A stretch of 64,000 nucleotides of DNA, taken from positions 117,001-181,000 of the forward strand of contig JAODTK010005797.1 of NCBI GenBank assembly GCA_026419785.1, in the 5' to 3' direction. The position numbers and the translations under genes are program-made. The notes beneath the pieces were generated by a model, which made no database searches, was not told where the DNA came from, and saw nothing but the letters and a program-made list of their open reading frames with translations. Origin of the DNA: Sclerodactyla briareus. Its lineage: Eukaryota; Echinodermata; Holothuroidea; Dendrochirotida; Sclerodactylidae. Shown here in pieces: positions 57,946-64,000 of this stretch. Numbering within the stretch: position 1 is the first letter of the stretch; the number at the start of each line of letters is the position of its first letter.

Positions 57946-58245
57946 TTTATCATCCTTGTGTTTGTATCATTTTGAGCGGCGGATATTCTCTTTTTTTTTG
58001 CACATGAACTGCGCTTGTATGTGATGTGTGTGTATCATCTTTGTGTGTATATCATTTTTTGCACTGCATATGAAGTTACCCGTATTGTACCGATAAATTA
58101 TTTGTGTGTGGTATCATATTTTTCGTGTGTATATCAACTTCTATACTACATCAAATTTCGATATATACACAAACACAATTGCACAAATTTAGTATACACC
58201 CCACATTATTTTAATGCACAAATGGCGTTCCATAAAGATGGCACT

Positions 58246-58464
58246 ATGCACCGAGCACTTGTGGCATGCTGCAATAGCCACAAGAAAAATTGAACTAGTG
58301 TTTGATCCATGGAGAAGATCGTTCGGAGCACTCAAAATTTGGATAGAAATGGTTTGAAAAGATACAGAAAAGTGCAAACAAAATGTCTTGCCTGAGTTCC
58401 CCTTCAATCTGCCTATACCTAAGCATTAGTTGTAGCCATAACGTAGACTAATATTTTCCAGTGA
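58246..58464 (+). other. GATAD1 intron 3, short spacer
   Basis: Spacer after the foldback element; nothing recognised. Confidence 0.5.
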
Positions 58465-59338
58465 TGGAGGGACTCGAGTCCGTCTCGAGACCGATTTGAA
58501 GGACGCGGTCTGGACTAGGGATTCAATGACTCGACTCGGTCTCGGACTCGGCTGCGGGACTCGGGGACTCTGTCCGAGTCCAGGTTCAAGACCGCTCGAA
58601 AATCCCTGCAAAAATCCTGAAAATTCATGAGGAAGAATAATGCAAAATCTTCTTAATAGTCCAAAACATAATGACATACTATGCTTCCCTTTTTGTCAAT
58701 GTCCAAATTCGCTCATACCAAATTGGAGTTAGCCACTACTGTGCTGCTGGAACGGCTGTCAGCAAAAAGGTCACATGTCCAGCACAGAAAACATGCAGCA
58801 CTTCCGCACGGTCTGCAAAGTGGTGGAAATTGTATGATTCTTGCAATGCATTTAAGAATATTTTATGCCTACTGTGTCTGGAAAAATATTATGTCCTCCA
58901 GGTATGCCGGCGGAGAGTCTACGTAGTGTTATATATGGATTGTTTAAGCAATTTATTTTGTTAGTTTTGGCACTGTTTCATTACCATTACATGGCATTGC
59001 TATGAACTTTCTGTGAGTGCATCCAGCCCTGAATAGAAATTTGGCACCTTCAATATGAATTTCGCATTGGCTGATTGTGAATTATTATCATATACAGTCT
59101 CCGGGGATGCGCAGTAACTGCAATAACTTGCTATTGAATCGCAATACTAGGCCTATAAATTTTTGCTAGATGCCAAGTGTAAACGTGATAGGGACTCAGA
59201 GGCTCGAACTCGGACAAGAGGACTCGGACCTGACACTCGACATCGATGTTGCGGACTCGGTCCTGACTCGGACTCGCGTCCTGAGGAACTCGGTCCTTGG
59301 ACTCGGACCTCGATTGCTGGACTCGACTCCTACTCCTT

Positions 59339-59340
<2 letters not shown>
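58465..59340. repeat. GACTCGG-rich repeats flanking ~590 bp in intron 3
   Basis: Two blocks, 58465-58590 and 59190-59340, are built from irregular 'GGACTCGG' and 'CTCGGACTCGG' motifs. Between them (58591-59189) the + strand has a 97-codon frame without a recognised domain. The paired G/C-rich blocks could be subterminal repeats of one DNA element, but clear termini were not found. Confidence 0.5.

Positions 59341-59341
<1 letters not shown>

Positions 59342-59373
<32 letters not shown>
59342..59373 (+). repeat. 32-base poly-T tract
   Basis: An uninterrupted T run directly after the GACTCGG block and 54 bp before the exon 4 acceptor. It could be the reverse-strand poly-A tail of a retroposed element, or an expanded tract of a transposon end. 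Confidence 0.9.
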
Positions 59374-59427
59374 CCGCTGTAATGGATGACGTACACAGTT
59401 TCCTATCTTTATTCCGCTATCTTACAG

Positions 59428-59690
59428 GGCCTGGGAGGATGTTCCTCGTACCCATTGGATGGGATTGCTTTGTCTGCCATGCAGCTCACGATTACTTCAG
59501 GTCAAGTACTCCCGTCTCGGTGGAAGCCTCTCAGGGAAGACAAAGATTTCATCTGGACGAGCCTGACAGAGCTGTGATCCTTCCACGCAGGAAGTCTTCG
59601 GAGCCCCAAAAGGTGACCCATGGCTCAGAGGACTCTCAAGAGGCATTCGAGTCTGCTTGGTCTCGTCTTGGACTATCCAGCACCAGCTAG
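59428..59690 (+). CDS. GATAD1: GATAD1-like protein, coding exon 4 and stop
   Basis: The acceptor GCTATCTTACAG precedes 'GG', which completes the split Gly codon from exon 3. 'CFVCHAAHDYFRS' matches the family block FVCHAPSEYFKS. Between them the raw frame reads poorly. One missing G at about 59433-59436 and one extra G at 59461-59463 would give 'GPGEDVPRTHWM' before 'DCFVCHA', with the same length as the vertebrate GPEEDLPRKMEYLEFVCHA segment, so a compensating indel pair is likely. The C-terminal ~60 residues, rich in Ser, Arg and Glu and ending 'WSRLGLSSTS', are not conserved with vertebrates. The stop is TAG at 59688-59690. Total length is about 259 residues, against 269 in human. Confidence 0.85.
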
Positions 59691-59929
59691 CGATTATTTC
59701 TACTGTATATAGGGGGCAGTCAGAGCACATGCATGGACCATGTCAGGTGTAGCGAGTTACTGAGTTAGGCTGGGATTCCATCGTGCGTTGCCTGTCTGGG
59801 ATTAGCCTTTTAAAACAGGTGTTTGACTTTGTTAACCTTGTCATTCACCCTCAATTCACTCATATGTTCCAAGGTGACGCTTTAACCAATTGGTTGATTT
59901 CCTAACAACGCCTGTGCGCTCGTTCCGCT
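59691..59929 (+). other. Probable GATAD1 3' untranslated sequence
   Basis: Follows the stop codon. No AATAAA signal is seen before dispersed repeat A begins about 240 bp on, so the 3' end of the transcript cannot be set. Confidence 0.4.
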
Positions 59930-60600
59930 CGCTGTCCAACTGAATCATGGGTGGGACTAGTGAGCAGTGCACGTCAACGTTGATTGTGGCAAACAAAATT
60001 CTCTCTTTACCTAAATTACGGAAACAGCCATGCCTGCTGGAAAATTACTCCATTGATCTGATCTGGGAATGTTTAACACCTCCAACCTGTTTTTGGCATA
60101 CGTTAGATGGATATTCTTTTTTAATTCACCCTTTGGAGGATCTTGTTTTTTCTGAACCTGTGCGGCGATATCATAATCCAGTACGCTTGCGCTAGCTGAA
60201 ACAGTGGCTTTGGCTCATTTTGAGCTTGAAATAATCATTCTTCGATAATTCTCTTTTTCGGTATTGGTAAAAGTTTATTGAAAGACTTCTGTTAATATTC
60301 ATGACCAAAATATGGGGTGATTTTTGTGCATGAATCTATTCAGGGTTGGCTCCTATCCATCTCAACGCCTGTGTTCACTGATGATTGGACATCTAATTCA
60401 CCTGAATCGTAATGACAGAATCCCAATTCTTTGGGATTTGTCAAACAAGTCCTGTGGGCGACATGTTGGTAATATTCGACCGGGGTAATACTAAAGAGTT
60501 ACAGCCCCCTCTATTAGGGAAAGGCTTCCACTCATCGTTCTGCTTTAGCAGGCAGTCAAACGTTTTTTTTTGTTTAAGAAGAGAAATGCACCTACAGTTA
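59930..60600 (+). repeat. Dispersed repeat A, copy 2
   Basis: Diverged same-strand counterpart of 6560-7230 with the landmark order 'GTTCCGCTCGCTGTCCAAC', 'CATGGGTGGGACTAGTG', 'TTTTTGGCATACGTTAGATGG', 'ATACTAAAGAGTTACAGCC'. Its position suggests it may lie in the GATAD1 3' untranslated region. Confidence 0.65.
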
Positions 60601-61429
60601 TGTAGAAGACCAGTGAAAATGCAGCAGCACATGCATAGTGTCTTGATTGAATTCTATAGAATTCTTCCGCAGTGATAGGCATACACATCAGTACCTGCTT
60701 ATTTTTGCTATCCAGTGTTGGTCTGCTTCCATTTAGAATTTCTTCCTTGCAAACTAAATAGGAAATATCCAGGCACTAGCCCCATCTTGGCTCACGAAGT
60801 CAGGATTTTTTGCATTGACCGACTGCATCCCACAAAGGAAGTCCCAGCCTACACACCACTTAACCATCAGGGATTATGTCCGAGCCAGACCCTTTCTTTG
60901 CTACTCCAACCAGCTGAGCCGGCTATGAGCATTGTGATTCACGTGTCATTCTATATACCATTGCCTTTTTTGTTCCCAAAAGTTCACATTTGGACCAACT
61001 GAACCCAATGTTCATAGTCATCTAGGGCACCTCGACCATTCAGGATTAGACCAATGCAGGGGGATATCATATTTATCAATGAAACATGCATCCCAGTCAG
61101 TGCTATCTTGACCAGAGGTACCTCTGTGTGTTCATGAATTTAGGACAAAGGTCACTATACCTACCAATGTGAATGTTCTGTTAGTCTGAGGAGATTTTTG
61201 TTGGTGGAAAAAAAGTAGGAACTTGCCTTTTCGCATCATATCTGGTAGGTACAGTGTATGAGAATATTCATTATGGTCATAGACGGGCCAGTTTGGGAGG
61301 AAATTTGAAAACTTCAGAAGAAATTAAATTAAATGTTTCGAAGAAGACCGTATACAAATTCAAGTTGGTTGTGTGTATGTATGTGTGTGGGTTTGCCTGG
61401 CTTTAACACGACCCCTCCCCCACCAAATG
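60601..61429. other. No gene seen
   Basis: A 95-codon frame at 60715-61002 has no recognised domain and no clear splice sites. A GT-rich patch lies near 61369-61390. Confidence 0.4.
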
Positions 61430-62270
61430 GATGAAGCTCAATACTTTGGTATGTGTTCCCCAGACGAGTCTACATGATAAGTCCAGAATGCTAAGTCTAA
61501 TATCAAGCTGAAATTGATTGTGTAGCTCCCCTGTGGTGAGTACAAGAACCCTATTGTTTTAGTGTAAGACCATGGTCCTTTTATGAGAAATGAAAATTGT
61601 GAAAATATATAATTTCTGCTTGTCAGCATTATATCTGTCTTGGTCTTGATGAATCAAACTCATGCTCAGTATTCATGTTCCCCATGATGAGTGGATGATC
61701 CCTATTGTTTTGGAAGTGAGGTCAGAAATCTTCTGAGGTCAACAGAGGTCAAAGCCTGAGTAATCCTTATTAAACTCAAGAAATAGGAATGTTGATCTAA
61801 TCCAGTGGGAATGTAGCTATCAAGGTACAGAAACCCCATTGTTTGGGAGTGTAGATCGGGGAGGAGGGTCCATATCTAAATTAGAATTTTATATAAAATG
61901 CATATTTTGCAAATTCAGCTTGTAAACATGATTTAACTCAACTCAATATAGAGGATGGAGCTATACATGGGTACAGGAGCTCTTTGTTTTTGGTTAAGGT
62001 CGAGGTGAATGTGGAATAGGACAACAGGACAGGTCTACATTTGGTATGTAGTTGAAGTTGAAATTTTTGTGGTGGGATTTTTCTCATCAAAGTACAGGAA
62101 CCCTATATTTTTTGTCAAGAAGGTGTCCGTTTTTGTGAAAAATTGAGATTCGTTGAGAAAGTTCCATATGCTGTGCCCACTGAAGCTGGTACAATTTCCC
62201 AGTTGTCTGTGTATCTGGACACAGGTTATCCGAAATGAGTCTTTGTGCTTTGTCATTTCACTGTGGTTCA
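61430..62270 (+). repeat. Degenerate ~130-bp tandem repeats
   Basis: The phrase 'TACAGGAACCCTATTGTTTT' or a variant recurs near 61540, 61705, 61828, 61970 and 62090, each followed by a GTGAGGTC- or GTGTAGATC-like segment. The last units continue 'TTGTCAAGAAGGTGTC', which reappears near 63820. No coding sequence. Confidence 0.55.
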
Positions 62271-62322
62271 CTGCTTAAGCACATGGTTATATATAGGATT
62301 TGTATGCATACAGTAGACAGGC

Positions 62323-62710
62323 CAGGCCTTCTCAACTGGCGGCGCACGCACCACTTGTGACACTTTGAGGCATTCCAAATGGTGCACGACGGACTGGCGT
62401 GGAAAAAAAAAATAAAGAAAATAAAGATGAAATACAGAAAACATGTTAGATCGCCTCAGCTCAATAAGAACATTGTTTTGGTTATTTTGCAGCTGGGAAG
62501 TACCTTCACCAATAGTCTGAAAAAACGTTTCGTGAGATGGAAATTTGAATAGAGACGTTGCTCGATGCTTTGAGGCATGAGAAATGCCGTTTACTGCAAT
62601 CTGGGGGGTCTGCCAAATTTCCTTACACGCTCTGCGCCAAACTATGATGGCGCTCCGCTCGATAATAACATCGTAGTTGGCACTTTCATGAAAATAGTTG
62701 AGAAGTCCTG
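62323..62710. mobile_element. Small SPIN/Charlie-like hAT element
   Basis: The left end CAGGCCTTCTCAACTGGCGG and the right end (reverse complement) CAGGACTTCTCAACTATTTT form terminal inverted repeats of the CAG-G-TTCTCAA type known from SPIN and Charlie hAT elements. The flanks AGACAGGC and CTCTAGGC share only the last four bases, so the 8-bp duplication is degraded or the call is off by a little; the right flank matches the hAT target preference NTCTAGAN. The interior near 62580-62670 contains the 'GCAATCTGGGGGGTCTG' to 'GATGGCGCTCCGCTCGATA' block shared with hAT-like transposon B. No transposase. Confidence 0.6.
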
Positions 62711-63039
62711 CTCTAGGCTATACTCAATTACATTTCAGCTGAAATTGCAGTCATATTCCAGTGAATTTGAGATGTTTCTAAGTTGATTTTGGTATCTTTG
62801 CAAGCAAGAAATTAGCTTGTTGCTTCTTTGGAAGACATTGTAATTCACCATGTTTTTGGCCAATATCAAAATAAAAAATTTCCTGTTCCCTCTCAAACTT
62901 TTCGCATGGTTGAATATTTTAGTTTCATGTATTTTTTCAAAGGATATGCTACAACAGTGGAACATGCCACACAGCATCTTGGTTGATCTATAACAAAACA
63001 GTGCATCGAGGAAACCAATAAGAGTGTAACTCTCCAACG
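62711..63039. other. No gene seen
   Basis: AT-rich spacer between the small hAT element and repeat G. A 100-codon minus-strand frame (63037-62735) has no recognised domain. Confidence 0.4.
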
Positions 63040-63440
63040 CTTAATCCGATCGATCTGAATCTGGTAAATGTGTATGTATAGTGAAAATTCAGACGAGTTC
63101 GAAAGTGAGCATCACTGCATGTCTGCTGCCCTCTATTTTACAGGTTTTACACAAAATGGAAAGTTAGTCCGATTTACATGAAACTTGGTGGGTGGAAACA
63201 AAAGTTGGTCCTGAAAAAAATGACAGAGATTTCGAGGTCACCGGAGGTCAATTTTTGGGAACTTTTTCTAACTTTGTCCGATTTGAACAAATGGGGACTA
63301 CAGTTGGCCCTGAACAAAGTTAGGGAATTTCAAAGTCATCAGAGGTCAAATGAACATAATTAATGCGCTATCTCTAAACAAGGTCCACAAAGGCTATTTC
63401 TGCGGGGATATACACGTCTGCGCTTCACCCCTGCACATGT
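63040..63440 (+). repeat. Dispersed repeat G, copy 2
   Basis: Same-strand counterpart of 52190-52600, keeping 'GGTGGGTGGAAACAAAAGTT', 'GAGGTCACCGGAGGTCAA', 'GGGGATATACACGTCTGCGC' and 'CCTGCACATGTCTAGTTT'. Confidence 0.75.
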
Positions 63441-64000
63441 CTAGTTTCCACATGTGTTGACTGATACTCGGGTGTGGTTACATTGGTGCAAATTTGCAGA
63501 TCTCCATGTTTTTTGTTTTGTTTTTTTGCACAGGTGCTATTGAGGGGTAGGGGGCTCCACGAGGTTTTGCACTTACGCCTTATTTATGTGTGGGTTTGCA
63601 CTCGCCCCGGCGTAATTTGAGCTCTGCCGATGGTACAGATTCATGAATTGAGGTCAGATTTAATTGCGGGAATTGCCACGCCTCGTGTTCGACCGGGGTA
63701 GCAAATTCCACTCTAACCACAATGGATTGATGAACTGAAAGTTGGCTGTATTAAGGTACCCTTTACATCACATTGAATAATACAGAATCAATAGGTGAGC
63801 CACTGTGCCATTGGCACTTTTTGTCAAGATGGTGTCATTTTTCGTGGAAAAATATCGGATGTTGCCCATATGAGATGCGAGTACTCGCATGTGTTTATGT
63901 GGATATAGGGTATCAGAAATAAGTCAAGGGATCGCTGTTGCCCCAAGGTTAGCTGGCTTCATTTTTGTCTCGCCTGAATGGAAGTCAGGAAGAGACTTCA
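63441..64000. other. No gene; terminal segment with the GTGCC-ATT-GGCAC hairpin
   Basis: At 63794-63825 'GGTGAGCCACTGTGCCATT' followed by GGCAC repeats the right end of the nested element at 57914-57936, including its hairpin. The text after it ('TTGTCAAGATGGTGTC', 'TGCCCATATGAG') parallels 62110-62180, so it belongs to the tandem-repeat element family there. The window ends inside this block. Confidence 0.5.

Larger units (their letters stand above)
54296..58245. mobile_element. Long-inverted-repeat (foldback-like) element in GATAD1 intron 3
   Basis: The outer left arm (54306-54545) is the reverse complement of 58240-57947: for example 'TATACTAAATTCGTGCAATTG' type text, 'TTGTGTATATATCGAAATT', 'ACAAGCGC-GTTTGTGCAAAAAA' and 'CAAAATGATACAAACACAA' on the left face 'AATTTCGATATATACACAA', 'TTTTTTTGCACA..GCGCTTGT' and 'TTGTGTTTGTATCATTTTG' on the right. 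The inner left arm (54560-54960) pairs with 56060-55585 ('AATAGGTAGCCAATCACAAA', 'GGTAAGTGGA', 'GTTCACAGACCATGGTC'). Arms are rich in GATGATACACACACA. The centre is about 54970-55580. The right arm is interrupted by a second element. No transposase is seen. Without the insertion the element is about 2.07 kb. Confidence 0.8.

Noticed and set aside
1..64000. tRNA genes, rRNA, CRISPR arrays, bacterial operons
   Set aside because: I looked for T-loop motifs, conserved rRNA blocks and spacer-repeat arrays and saw none; tandem arrays here lack unique spacers.

Overview
This window is animal nuclear DNA, AT-rich and crowded with repeats. Two split, conserved animal genes are recognisable, and most of the rest is transposon and satellite debris. 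The transposon families and the microsatellite-capped tandem arrays (the architecture described as 'pearl' or Helentron-like in marine invertebrates) suggest a marine invertebrate, possibly a deuterostome such as an echinoderm. I cannot name the species. Conserved exons and transposons both carry small compensating insertions and deletions, so part of the frame damage probably comes from an unpolished long-read assembly.

Genes. (1) GATAD1-like, + strand, four coding exons at 50138-50411, 51459-51518, 52708-52888 and 59428-59690. All junctions are GT/AG, the phases fit, and the product is about 259 residues. It has a GATA-type zinc finger, a basic linker, a BAH-like block and a conserved C-terminal block. 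Intron 3 is 6.5 kb and holds a stack of nested mobile elements. (2) A GGACT-like gamma-glutamylamine cyclotransferase exon, - strand, 20547-20747, carrying the N-terminal 67 residues with clean splice sites. I could not find its downstream exon. A few further exon-like stretches are reported only as weak candidates.

Mobile elements. A decayed non-LTR retrotransposon lies on the - strand at 41.1-45.0 kb. It is split by a 1.64-kb hAT-like element (42316-43953). Removing that element and one copy of its 8-bp target duplication rejoins a conserved reverse-transcriptase motif. A sister copy at 7921-9631 also has an 8-bp target duplication. A third copy (37.9-40.8 kb) is itself interrupted by a different hAT-like composite (38536-40564). 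A long-inverted-repeat element (54296-58245) sits in GATAD1 intron 3, and a tandem-array element (56063-57945) is inserted into its right arm. A palindromic TTAA-flanked MITE lies at 45421-45854, and a small SPIN/Charlie-like hAT element at 62323-62710.

Repeats. Two arrays of one ~165-170 bp satellite (2.9-4.5 kb and 16.9-18.8 kb), a ~140-bp array (56.2-57.7 kb), a ~550-bp tandem repeat (34.7-36.1 kb, with a single copy at 27.9-28.4 kb), and several dispersed families present as same-strand pairs. Short terminal hairpins recur beside microsatellites or A/T tracts. No tRNA, rRNA, CRISPR or prokaryotic-type feature was seen.
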